From: a bacterium
GTDB lineage: Bacteria; Elusimicrobiota; Elusimicrobia; Elusimicrobiales; UBA9959
Assembly: GCA_021812825.1 (NCBI GenBank)
Contig: JAKAMO010000138.1
Span: forward strand, 1 to 6,007
DNA: 6,007 bases
Direction of reading: 5' to 3'
The position numbers and the translations under genes are program-made. A model generated the notes under the pieces. It had not been told where the DNA came from, ran no database searches, and saw only the letters and a list, made by a program, of their open reading frames with translations. Of this stretch, positions 1 through 4,932 are shown one piece after another (the first letter of the stretch is position 1; every line of letters begins with the position of its first letter).

Positions 1-460
1 TGTAGCTGTTCACGGAGCCTTTGTGGCGGGCGCCGTCGTCCTTCTGCACCCCGCCGCCCAGCGCGGAGATGTCGCCGTCCACCTCGCCCGCCCCTATCAG
101 GGCCACGCCGCCGCCCACCGCGGAGACGTTGCCCGCCACCCGGCCGCTGACGCGCACCGGGCCGCCTATGCTGGAGACGTCCCCGTCAACCAGGCCCGGG
201 ATGGTCACCACGCCGCCCATCGAGACCAGGTTCCCGGTCAGCTCGCCGTTGATGGTGACGGAGGCCCCGCCCACCGCGGTGGCGTCGCCGTCCAGCTTGC
301 CGTCCACGGTGAGGGACCTGTCGGTGGCCACGTCGCCCCGCAGGGTCTCTCCCTTGGGCACAAGAATGTCCTCGTGGCGCACCTCCGGCCGTCTCGCGTA
401 CAGCGCCTGCGACAGCAGCAGCAGGGCCGCGGCCGGCAGCATCAGTTTTTTAACGTTCAT
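1..460 (-). CDS. Exported bactofilin-like beta-helix protein (C-terminus beyond window)
   Basis: This reading frame starts at the ATG at 460 and is still open at position 1, so only about 153 N-terminal residues are visible. Residues 1-22 form a signal peptide: MNVKKLMLP, then an Ala/Leu-rich core ending SQALYA. From about residue 41 the protein is built of 16-19-residue repeats, each starting G-[DN]-x-[ST]/[AV] and containing a central [VIML]-G-G, for example GDVSSIGGPVRVSG and GNVSAVGGGVALIG. About six copies are seen. This glycine/valine-rich periodicity is typical of right-handed beta-helix, polymer-forming proteins such as bactofilins (DUF583), but bactofilins are normally cytoplasmic, whereas this one appears exported. 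A good ribosome site (GGGGAG) lies about 7 bases before the ATG. The gene follows the putative anti-sigma gene by 26 bp, so it is probably the effector of that regulon. The start and export signal are clear; the family assignment is inferred from the repeat pattern only. Confidence 0.75.
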   Translation of the reverse strand, partial: MNVKKLMLPAAALLLLSQALYARRPEVRHEDILVPKGETLRGDVATDRSLTVDGKLDGDATAVGGASVTINGELTGNLVSMGGVVTIPGLVDGDVSSIGGPVRVSGRVAGNVSAVGGGVALIGAGEVDGDISALGGGVQKDDGARHKGSVNSY

Positions 461-486
461 GATATTTCTCCCCTTTCCTAATCCCG

Positions 487-951
487 TCAGATCCCGCCAG
501 AAGCCGGGCGCACGCCCGGCACCGCTTTTATCACCGCGGCGCAGACCAGCGCCGCCGCGGCCGTTTCATACCAGGGCGGCAGCGCCGCTGCGGCCAGTCT
601 GCCCAGGTCCGAGAACAGCGAAATAGCCCCGGGCAGCCCGCCCAGCGCGTGGGCGGCGTAAGCCTTGGCCGCGTCCAGCGCCTGGCCGAACCCGCCGGGC
701 CGCGCCAGCGCCTCGCCCCAGCCGGAAAGCCCCCTGTAGAGGTAGCCGGCCGAGAGCGCGCCAAGCAGGGCGGTCCAGCCGGCCGTCAGCACGCCGATAC
801 CTTTGAGGAACGCCCCCTGCCAGTCGAAGGCGCGGGCCGCTTCGGCCTCTATGCGGGCCATTACGCGTGCCCTGAAGCCCGCCGGGGCCTTCCGGTAAGG
901 AAGGCCCGCTATGGCCCCGGCTATCAGCTCGTCGTTCCTGTCGGCGTTCAT
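487..951 (-). CDS. Two-helix membrane protein, putative anti-sigma factor
   Basis: A 154-residue protein encoded directly behind the ECF sigma gene. Residues 1-45 are predicted to be cytoplasmic and contain PAGFRARVMARIEAEAAR, a stretch like the N-terminal helix of many anti-sigma factors just before their membrane segment. Hydrophobic segments lie at about 50-72 (starting LKGIGVLTAGW) and 128-145 (ETAAAALVCAAVIKAV), with a weaker Ala/Gly-rich stretch between. The zinc-binding HxxxCxxC motif of ZAS-type anti-sigma factors is absent; the only cysteine is in the second helix. The ATG at 951 has a strong ribosome site (AGGAGAGG) and lies 15 bp after the sigma stop, so translational coupling is likely. 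By family precedent it would hold the sigma factor at the membrane until a signal releases it. That role rests on position and topology rather than on a recognised domain; an alternative is an unrelated small membrane protein. Confidence 0.65.
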   Translation of the reverse strand: MNADRNDELIAGAIAGLPYRKAPAGFRARVMARIEAEAARAFDWQGAFLKGIGVLTAGWTALLGALSAGYLYRGLSGWGEALARPGGFGQALDAAKAYAAHALGGLPGAISLFSDLGRLAAAALPPWYETAAAALVCAAVIKAVPGVRPASGGI

Positions 952-966
952 ATGTCCTCTCCTGTA

Positions 967-1533
967 CTACGGCTTAGCCCTCCCGACGGTTGCGTCGGAA
1001 GCGGCCAATTTAGCCTTTATGAGCTCCCGGCCCCTGAAAAGCCGGGCCTTCACGGTGCCTTCCGGCACGCCGAGGACCCGGGCTATCTCCGCCGGGCCCA
1101 TGTCCTCTTTGTACTGCAGAAGCAGGGCCTCGCTGTAGATGGGCGGCAGCGAGCCCAAAAGGGCTTCTATGCGTTCGGCGTCCAAGGCGTCTTCCACGCT
1201 CCCGGCGGTGCGCTGCGAGGCGTCCGGGATGTCGGGAAAATCCTCGGTGTCCATCGAGACGGTGCGGCCGCGGGCGCGCAGGACGTCCATGCAGGCGTTA
1301 TGGGCTATGCGGAAGAGCCAGGAAGAGAAAGGGTAGGCGGCGCTGTACGAAGCTATCGCGCGGAACGCCTTGACGAAGGCCTCCTGCGCGGCCTCTTCCG
1401 CGGCCGCCGGGTCCTTCAGCAGGCGCAGCGCGAAGCTGTAGATCCGGTCCTGGTAAAGCTCCACCAGGGCGCCGAACGCCTCCGTGTCGCCGCCCCGCGC
1501 GCGGCGCGCCAGTTCTATATCGTTACCGCCCAT
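967..1533 (-). CDS. ECF-type RNA polymerase sigma factor (sigma-70 family, RpoE-like)
   Basis: A 188-residue sigma factor of the extracytoplasmic-function group, which directs RNA polymerase to a small set of promoters in response to an envelope or stress signal. The sigma-2 region spans residues about 23-92: LVELYQDRIYSFALRLL, then EEAAQEAFVKAF, then the -10 reading segment YPFSSWLFRIAHNACMDVLR. A short acidic linker (95-115) leads to sigma-4 at about 122-176, with LPPIYSEALLLQYKEDM and the helix-turn-helix AEIARVLGVPEGTVKARLFRGRE. There is no sigma-1 or sigma-3 region, as expected for this group. I chose the ATG at 1533; an in-frame TTG two codons earlier (1539) overlaps a TATAAT and has no ribosome site. 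The ATG itself also lacks a nearby Shine-Dalgarno sequence, which fits leaderless translation from the promoter just upstream. The gene heads an operon with the putative anti-sigma and exported beta-helix genes. Confidence 0.95.
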   Translation of the reverse strand: MGGNDIELARRARGGDTEAFGALVELYQDRIYSFALRLLKDPAAAEEAAQEAFVKAFRAIASYSAAYPFSSWLFRIAHNACMDVLRARGRTVSMDTEDFPDIPDASQRTAGSVEDALDAERIEALLGSLPPIYSEALLLQYKEDMGPAEIARVLGVPEGTVKARLFRGRELIKAKLAASDATVGRAKP

Positions 1534-1538
1534 CGTCA

Positions 1539-1569
1539 ATTATACGCGAACCCGTCCTTAATGGTTGCC
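1539..1569 (-). promoter_or_regulatory. Candidate ECF-type autoregulated promoter of the sigma operon
   Basis: On the minus strand the sequence GGCAACC (1569-1563) is followed after 16 bases by CGTATAAT (1546-1539). An AAC-containing -35 and a CGT-containing -10 at 16-17 bp spacing is the general form of ECF sigma promoters, so the sigma factor may transcribe its own gene. The same site also contains a perfect TATAAT. The -10 ends five bases before the ATG at 1533, so the transcript would start at or within a few bases of the start codon. Short motifs like these can arise by chance. Confidence 0.45.
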
Positions 1570-1607
1570 GGCCGCCGCCGCTCCCGGCGCCTTTCCGCCG
1601 CGGCAAC
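1564..1607. repeat. 7-bp inverted repeat in the sigma leader region
   Basis: GTTGCCG at 1564-1570 is repeated in inverse orientation as CGGCAAC at 1601-1607, with about 30 GC-rich bases between. The proximal arm overlaps the candidate ECF -35 motif. It could be a protein-binding site or a leader hairpin, but arms this short are also expected by chance in such GC-rich sequence. Confidence 0.3.
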
Positions 1608-1610
1608 TGA

Positions 1611-1639
1611 ATTATACAGAATAGCGCCGGCGGCTGGAA
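1611..1639 (-). promoter_or_regulatory. Possible second, distal promoter of the sigma operon (TATAAT)
   Basis: A perfect TATAAT lies at 1616-1611 on the minus strand, between the terminator of the upstream operon and the sigma gene. The -35 position at 17 bp spacing (1639-1634) reads TTCCAG, a poor match to TTGACA, so activity would depend on the -10 alone or on an activator. It would give a leader of about 70 bases. That leader is very GC-rich and contains the inverted arms GTTGCCG/CGGCAAC at 1564-1607. Confidence 0.3.
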
Positions 1640-1645
1640 CCCGGG

Positions 1646-1681
1646 AAAAAAAGGGCCGGCCCTTCCCGGAAGGCCGGCCCT
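1646..1681 (-). terminator. Rho-independent terminator of the beta-barrel / repeat-protein operon
   Basis: Reading the minus strand, AGGGCCGGCC (1681-1672) pairs perfectly with GGCCGGCCCT (1661-1652) across a 10-base loop and is followed by seven Ts (1652-1646). It begins 17 bases after the stop codon of the repeat-protein gene and separates that operon from the sigma operon. The 10-bp GC-rich stem plus T-tract makes this one of the clearest regulatory features in the window. On the plus strand the T-tract is missing, so termination is one-directional. Confidence 0.9.
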
Positions 1682-1698
1682 CTCTCGTCCGTCCGTCG

Positions 1699-2250
1699 TT
1701 ATTTCCTGCCATGCGCCGGGCGGTCGGCGGGCATATTGGAACGCTCCATATGCTCGTGCCGCTCCGGCTTCATCCCCTCCTTCTTCTCCCCCTTGCCCTC
1801 TTTCTTCATCCCCGCCGCGGCCTCCCTGTGCGCGGCCGCGGACACCTTTTTGACCTGGCTGACCACCGGGCCCAGCTTCAGTCCCAGCTTCTTGGCGATC
1901 TCGCCCCAGCCCATGACAGGCGGGCCCTTGCGCATGTCCATTATCTTCTGCACGTTGGCGTCGGTGATGCCTCCCTCCAGCTTCTGCGCCAGCGACAGGA
2001 CTATGCCCACCTCGCCGTAGCCCAGCTTCTGGTCGCGCAAGCCCTGCACCCGGGCCGCGTCCACCTTGAACTCCTCGGTCAGCCTGGCCGCCACCGCCTT
2101 TTCTCCTTCGGGCTTGGCGGCGTCCTCGTCGAGCATCGCCGAAGACCTGTCCAACTTCTTCTCGTCCGGCGACTTGCTCTGCGCCAGCACGGGCAAAGCC
2201 GCGCCGAGCAGCAGCCCCGCCAGCAGCAGACTCATACCCTTGTTCTTCAT
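1699..2250 (-). CDS. Small exported protein with tandem G-Y/W-G-E helical repeat, function unknown
   Basis: A 183-residue protein with a clear signal peptide (MKNKGMSLLLAGLLLGAALP, probable cleavage after VLA at residue 23) and no lipobox cysteine. After an acidic linker (27-50), residues about 71-132 hold two similar units: LRDQKLGYGEVGIVLSLAQ, and MRK followed by MGWGEIAKKLGLKLG. Each has a basic R, then G-[YW]-G-E-[VI] and an amphipathic helix, suggesting a duplicated small helical domain. The C-terminal tail (about 136-183) is rich in Lys, Glu and His, contains HEHMER and is probably disordered; metal binding is possible but unsupported. The ATG at 2250 follows a near-perfect ribosome site (AAGGAGG, four-base spacer), which suggests strong translation. 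It lies 21 bp behind the beta-barrel gene and ends in a strong terminator, so the two are very likely co-transcribed. I do not recognise a named family. Confidence 0.85.
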   Translation of the reverse strand: MKNKGMSLLLAGLLLGAALPVLAQSKSPDEKKLDRSSAMLDEDAAKPEGEKAVAARLTEEFKVDAARVQGLRDQKLGYGEVGIVLSLAQKLEGGITDANVQKIMDMRKGPPVMGWGEIAKKLGLKLGPVVSQVKKVSAAAHREAAAGMKKEGKGEKKEGMKPERHEHMERSNMPADRPAHGRK

Positions 2251-2271
2251 AGGACCTCCTTTTTACCCCTC

Positions 2272-3063
2272 CTAAAACCTCCGGCTGACCCCAGCGCTCA
2301 GTCCCAGGTCCGGGCTGCCGTCGGAAAGCCCGAACAGCACCCCGCCGGAATAGCGGTTGCCGTCCGCCGCCGGGCCCTCCAGCGTGAAGCTGACGTCCCG
2401 CGGGGCCGGGGCGCCGCGCACCAGCGAATTGCTGGTCTCGTAGAGCGCGGTGAACACCAGGTCCCCGCCCGCTTTCCTTGAGAAACCGATGTCGAAAGCC
2501 GCCTGATCCCTGTAGTCCTGGCCCGGCGGCGAACCGATCGAAGTGAAATACGCGTCGCTCAGCAGCGTCCAGTTCCCGGGCATGTCCTTCGAGAATTCCA
2601 GCCCGCCCCCGGCGTCCGTCTCCCCGGTGCCCAGGCCCTTGTCCCTGTCGGCGGTGGGCAGCTTGAGCGTGCCGGCCAGGCCCAGGTAGAAGGAATTCCG
2701 CCTCTCCGAGGCCAGCGGGTAGCCGCCCTTGAGCAGTATGTCCCCCAGTCCGGACTCGGTGGTTTCCTTCGCGGTAAGCGAGGTGCGGGTCATCCGCATC
2801 CCGGTGCGCGAAGGCCTGCCGCCCACCAGCGTCACCGCGCCCACGCTGGTCTGGCGCAGATAGGGCACCGTGACCGACAGCGAGGCGTCCCCGAAATAGC
2901 GCTTAAGGGTGAAAGGGATATACAGGCTGCTGGTACGGTCGCTGGTGCCGTATTTGCCGGTATCGTAATTGACCGAGGAAGAGAACTTCCAATCCTCGGC
3001 CGCGGCAGCCGACAGGAAAGACAGGAACAGCCAGCCGCCGATTACAGTTACGGGGAACCTCAT
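2272..3063 (-). CDS. Outer-membrane beta-barrel protein, Phenol_MetA_deg / transporter-like
   Basis: A 263-residue protein with a signal peptide (residues 1-22, ending SAAAA) and no further hydrophobic helices. The mature part alternates polar and aromatic/hydrophobic residues in strand-like segments separated by Gly/Asp/Ser turns, and it ends in VSRRF with the terminal phenylalanine typical of proteins inserted by the BAM complex. SGLGDILLKGGYPL at about 104-117 and LKLPTADRDKGLGTG at about 133-147 resemble the conserved GxGD and K-x-P-T-x(n)-G-x-G-T-G motifs of the COG4313/Phenol_MetA_deg-type outer-membrane proteins, whose transport roles are mostly unproven. The length is usual for that group. 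The ATG at 3063 has a good ribosome site (GGGAGG). It is the first gene of a two-gene operon with the repeat protein downstream. The outer-membrane location is well supported; a specific substrate cannot be deduced. Confidence 0.85.
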   Translation of the reverse strand: MRFPVTVIGGWLFLSFLSAAAAEDWKFSSSVNYDTGKYGTSDRTSSLYIPFTLKRYFGDASLSVTVPYLRQTSVGAVTLVGGRPSRTGMRMTRTSLTAKETTESGLGDILLKGGYPLASERRNSFYLGLAGTLKLPTADRDKGLGTGETDAGGGLEFSKDMPGNWTLLSDAYFTSIGSPPGQDYRDQAAFDIGFSRKAGGDLVFTALYETSNSLVRGAPAPRDVSFTLEGPAADGNRYSGGVLFGLSDGSPDLGLSAGVSRRF

Positions 3064-3122
3064 ATTACCTCCCCGGCGCCATAGACGGCCTCAAAGGAAA
3101 GGATAAACCCGGCGCCAGCTAT

Positions 3123-3182
3123 ATTGTAGCCCCGCCCGGCCCGGTCCGCCATTGCCGGTTTCCCCTTTTTGCTGACTTTTTT
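3123..3182 (-). promoter_or_regulatory. Candidate promoter of the beta-barrel operon with upstream A-tracts
   Basis: On the minus strand TACAAT (3128-3123) is a five-of-six match to the -10 box and would give a leader of about 50 bases before the ATG at 3063. The -35 position at 17 bp (TGGCGG, 3151-3146) is poor. Two A-tracts, A6 at 3182-3177 and A5 at 3170-3166, lie further upstream with centres about 11 bp apart, as in a phased UP element, which could compensate for the weak -35. This is the best candidate in the intergenic region. Confidence 0.35.
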
Positions 3183-3221
3183 CCGCTCCCGGCAATGGCC
3201 GGTTTCCCAGGCCCGCCATTG
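3146..3221. repeat. Cluster of short direct and inverted repeats between the beta-barrel and toxin-antitoxin units
   Basis: GCCATTGCCGG (3148-3158) recurs inverted as CCGGCAATGGC (3189-3199), an 11-bp perfect inverted repeat around a 30-base pyrimidine-rich loop. GCCGGTTTCCC occurs directly at 3154-3164 and 3198-3208. CCGCCATTG occurs at 3146-3154 and 3213-3221, the last copy running into the TTGACA of the toxin-antitoxin promoter. There is no T-tract directly after either arm, so this is not an ordinary terminator. It may be a regulator-binding region or a scar of insertion or duplication. Confidence 0.65.
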
Positions 3222-3247
3222 ACAAGGTGTTACACTTGTGTTACACT
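3219..3247 (+). promoter_or_regulatory. Sigma-70 promoter of the toxin-antitoxin operon
   Basis: A perfect -35 TTGACA (3219-3224) is followed after exactly 17 bases by TACACT (3242-3247), a four-of-six match to the -10 box. The predicted transcription start is near 3254, which leaves about 10 bases before the antitoxin ATG at 3265, so the mRNA leader is very short and little more than its GGGAG ribosome site. This is the best housekeeping-type promoter in the window. Confidence 0.75.
3227..3247 (+). promoter_or_regulatory. Tandem palindromic operator, two GTGTTACACT boxes
   Basis: The 10-mer GTGTTACACT occurs at 3227-3236 and again at 3238-3247, an 11-bp period, so both copies face the same side of the helix. 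Within each, GTGT-T-ACAC is a perfect palindrome around one base. The pair covers the promoter spacer and the -10 box. Ribbon-helix-helix antitoxins bind short tandem operators at roughly one-turn spacing and repress their own operon, so this is a good candidate for antitoxin or antitoxin-toxin complex binding. Confidence 0.65.
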
Positions 3248-3264
3248 ATGGCAGGGAGTGGAAT

Positions 3265-3492
3265 ATGCCCGCAAAAAACCCGAGAGTTAACATCGTTCTG
3301 GACCAGGCGCTCTACGACGTCCTTGGCCGCCTGGCAGCGCGCGACGGCATCTCCATGTCGCTGGAGGCCCGCGACCTCATCAAGGAAGCTCTGGAGACGA
3401 AGGAAGATCTCTACTGGGACATCGTAGCGGCCGAAAGGAAACGCACATATTCGGCCAAAAAGGCCGTCGCGCACAAGGACATCTGGAAATAA
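3265..3492 (+). CDS. Ribbon-helix-helix antitoxin of a type II toxin-antitoxin module
   Basis: A 75-residue protein. Residues about 7-45 fit a ribbon-helix-helix fold: the DNA-contacting strand RVNIVLD, helix A (QALYDVLGRLAARDG) and helix B (SMSLEARDLIKEALE). The acidic then basic C-terminal part (46-75, KEDLYWDIVAAERKRTYSA) would wrap around and neutralise the toxin. Such proteins also repress their own operon as dimers. I chose the ATG at 3265, preceded by GGGAG at 3254-3258; an in-frame GTG at 3238 lies inside the promoter and is unlikely. The stop is two bases from the toxin ATG, a tight coupling typical of these modules. The fold and pairing are clear; the exact family (RelB/DinJ-like or another RHH group) is not settled. 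Confidence 0.9.
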   Translation: MPAKNPRVNIVLDQALYDVLGRLAARDGISMSLEARDLIKEALETKEDLYWDIVAAERKRTYSAKKAVAHKDIWK

Positions 3493-3494
3493 CG

Positions 3495-3764
3495 ATGCTT
3501 TACGAGCCCAAATATCACCCGGAAGTGGCGCGGGATATATCGGGCTTTCCGCAGAACATCAAGACCCGCATCCGCAAAGCCATCGAAGAGCGCCTGATAC
3601 TGGACCCGCTGAAGTTCGGCGAGCCCCTGCGCCGCAGCCTCTCCGGTTTCCGGAAGCTCCGCGTAGGCGACTACCGGGTCATTTACGAAGTGCAGGGCCA
3701 GGCAGTCGTCATCCTCAAGATCGGCCACCGCCGCGACGTCTACAAGAAGTTCGGCCGCACCTGA
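3495..3764 (+). CDS. RelE/ParE-superfamily toxin
   Basis: An 89-residue basic protein with the usual RelE/ParE length and plan: an N-terminal strand (YEPKYHPEVARDI), two helices (20-36), DPLKFGEPL, then the signature strand core LSGFRKLRVGDYRVIYEVQG and a final strand ILKIGHRRDVYKKF. K54, R56, R61, R80 and Y83 occupy positions like the basic and tyrosine residues used by RelE to cleave mRNA in the ribosome, which favours an mRNA interferase over a gyrase-targeting ParE. No truncation or frameshift is seen, so the toxin is probably functional. Its ATG is two bases after the antitoxin stop and has no strong ribosome site of its own, so it should be translated by coupling, keeping toxin below antitoxin. 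The gene converges on the minus-strand gene ending at 3808. Confidence 0.92.
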   Translation: MLYEPKYHPEVARDISGFPQNIKTRIRKAIEERLILDPLKFGEPLRRSLSGFRKLRVGDYRVIYEVQGQAVVILKIGHRRDVYKKFGRT

Positions 3765-3807
3765 CCCCGGAGTCCGCCGCCCTTTTTAAGCAATCAGGAC
3801 TTAGGAA

Positions 3808-4914
3808 TCAGCGTACCTGTTTTCCTTTCGGCTCGATGCCCGCGGATATCCCCGCCCCATCGCAGGCATACAGAAAAACGGCTCTGGTCTCAGCAGGCAT
3901 GGCCGGCACTGTCCAGTAGAAACCGAAGGCTGTCCCGACAGACAGGACACGGGAACTCACCGGCGTAGGGATATCGTCGGCTAACCCTCCGACAGAACTT
4001 ACCGCCTTCACCTTCCAATAATCCACACCTCCCGCCGGAGGACGGCAGGAATACATGCTCCGCGCCTTGGCGCCGGCCGGGAGCCTGAAACGGAACGAGC
4101 CGCCGGCGCCGAGTTCCGGCGCGGCATCCACCCATTCCCCTGACTCCGCGCGCACGGCGATTTTAAGCGCGGCGCCTTTCACCCAGGCCCGCTTTCCCCC
4201 GGGCACGGCCTTTTCTTCGAAGAGCGCGGTCTTAGGGTCGAAGCGCGCCGCGCAGGCCAGCACCGCGGCATTCTCGGAGGAATCCAAAAGCTCCCCGCGG
4301 AAACCGTCCGCCCCCGCTCCCCAGAAATAGGCCGCGGCACCCTCCTGTCCTGGACCCGACAAGTCAGTTTCCCCCGCTTTCACCTCGCGCAGAGCAAATC
4401 CGTCTTGCGCCTGGACCAGCTCATGGGGCGCGGAATCGCCCACCGAATAGACGCAGCCTTTCTTTTGGAACACCAGCGTCTCGCGCGGGCCGGCATCCGT
4501 CCCGCCCAGCCGGGAACGGACATCTACCAACTGGTACGAAGTTCCATCAGAAACAAGCGCAAGCACGACATCGGCCTTGCCGTCATGCCCGGACAGCACG
4601 GCGTCCTCAACGCCGTCCCCATTGAAGTCAGCCCGGACTGCATAAGGAAAGGAACCCGCTGAAAATGGATACCCGGACAACGCCGGCGCAGGATAGTCCG
4701 CGTTGCGCCAAAGACGCAGCGCGGGCAGACGTTCCTGCAATATCGCTTTTAACTTCGCAGGAAGCGGGATGTCCCGCACCTGGACAGTTACATCCGGAAC
4801 GCTATAAGCGGAACTTACGGTTCTCAGTGTTGCATCGGCCTCGCCGCCTGATACGGACGCAAAGGACAGACACAGCGCCAACGTGACGAGACCCGCGGAA
4901 AGCCTCTTTCTCAT
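3808..4914 (-). CDS. Exported protein of unknown function with one DxNxDGxxD calcium-loop motif
   Basis: A 368-residue protein with a signal peptide (RKR, then a hydrophobic core, cleavage probably near SGGEA at residues 22-26). Residues about 91-125 read YAVRADFNGDGVEDAVLSG and then continue into a strand-rich stretch; D96, N98, D100 and D104 form an EF-hand-like or FG-GAP/VCBS-type loop of the sort found in secreted proteins that describe themselves by repeated DFNGDG units, but only one copy is present here. The remainder is Gly/Ala-rich and probably beta-structured, with scattered cysteines (154, 221, 290, 351) that could pair outside the cytoplasm. The ATG at 4914 has a strong ribosome site (GGGAGGGG). 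It lies 18 bp after the nuclease gene, so it may be read through from it. Codon third positions are visibly less GC-biased than in the nuclease gene. I do not recognise a family. Confidence 0.75.
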   Translation of the reverse strand: MRKRLSAGLVTLALCLSFASVSGGEADATLRTVSSAYSVPDVTVQVRDIPLPAKLKAILQERLPALRLWRNADYPAPALSGYPFSAGSFPYAVRADFNGDGVEDAVLSGHDGKADVVLALVSDGTSYQLVDVRSRLGGTDAGPRETLVFQKKGCVYSVGDSAPHELVQAQDGFALREVKAGETDLSGPGQEGAAAYFWGAGADGFRGELLDSSENAAVLACAARFDPKTALFEEKAVPGGKRAWVKGAALKIAVRAESGEWVDAAPELGAGGSFRFRLPAGAKARSMYSCRPPAGGVDYWKVKAVSSVGGLADDIPTPVSSRVLSVGTAFGFYWTVPAMPAETRAVFLYACDGAGISAGIEPKGKQVR

Positions 4915-4932
4915 ATACCCCTCCCGTCACCG

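Noticed and set aside
1..460. The repeated segments as a DNA repeat array or CRISPR
   Set aside because: The periodicity is at protein level with variable unit length and diverged DNA; there are no conserved direct repeats with spacers.
21..626. Plus-strand open frames opposite the beta-helix gene
   Set aside because: The products are Pro/Thr/Ser- or His/Ala-rich translations of the repeat gene's complement, with no supported start and no recognisable domain.
1534..1539. TTG at 1539 as the sigma start
   Set aside because: It overlaps the TATAAT, has no ribosome site and adds only two residues not needed by the family.
649..2481. Plus-strand open frame of about 610 codons across the sigma, anti-sigma, repeat-protein and barrel region
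   Set aside because: It is antisense to four genes with clear signals (sigma motifs, signal peptides, ribosome sites and a terminator). Its product is low-complexity Arg/Pro/Leu/His-rich sequence, as expected for an antisense frame in GC-rich DNA.
3146..3202. The 11-bp inverted repeat as a transcription terminator
   Set aside because: The T-tracts lie inside the 30-base loop rather than after an arm, so the layout does not fit an intrinsic terminator.
3238..3264. GTG at 3238 as an upstream start for the antitoxin
   Set aside because: It lies within the operator and -10 box, upstream of the predicted transcription start, and the ATG at 3265 has a proper ribosome site.
3765..3807. Terminator between the convergent toxin and exported-protein genes
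   Set aside because: A T5 run at 3783-3787 is present, but I find no stable stem before it on either strand; CGGAGTCCG gives only a trivial hairpin.
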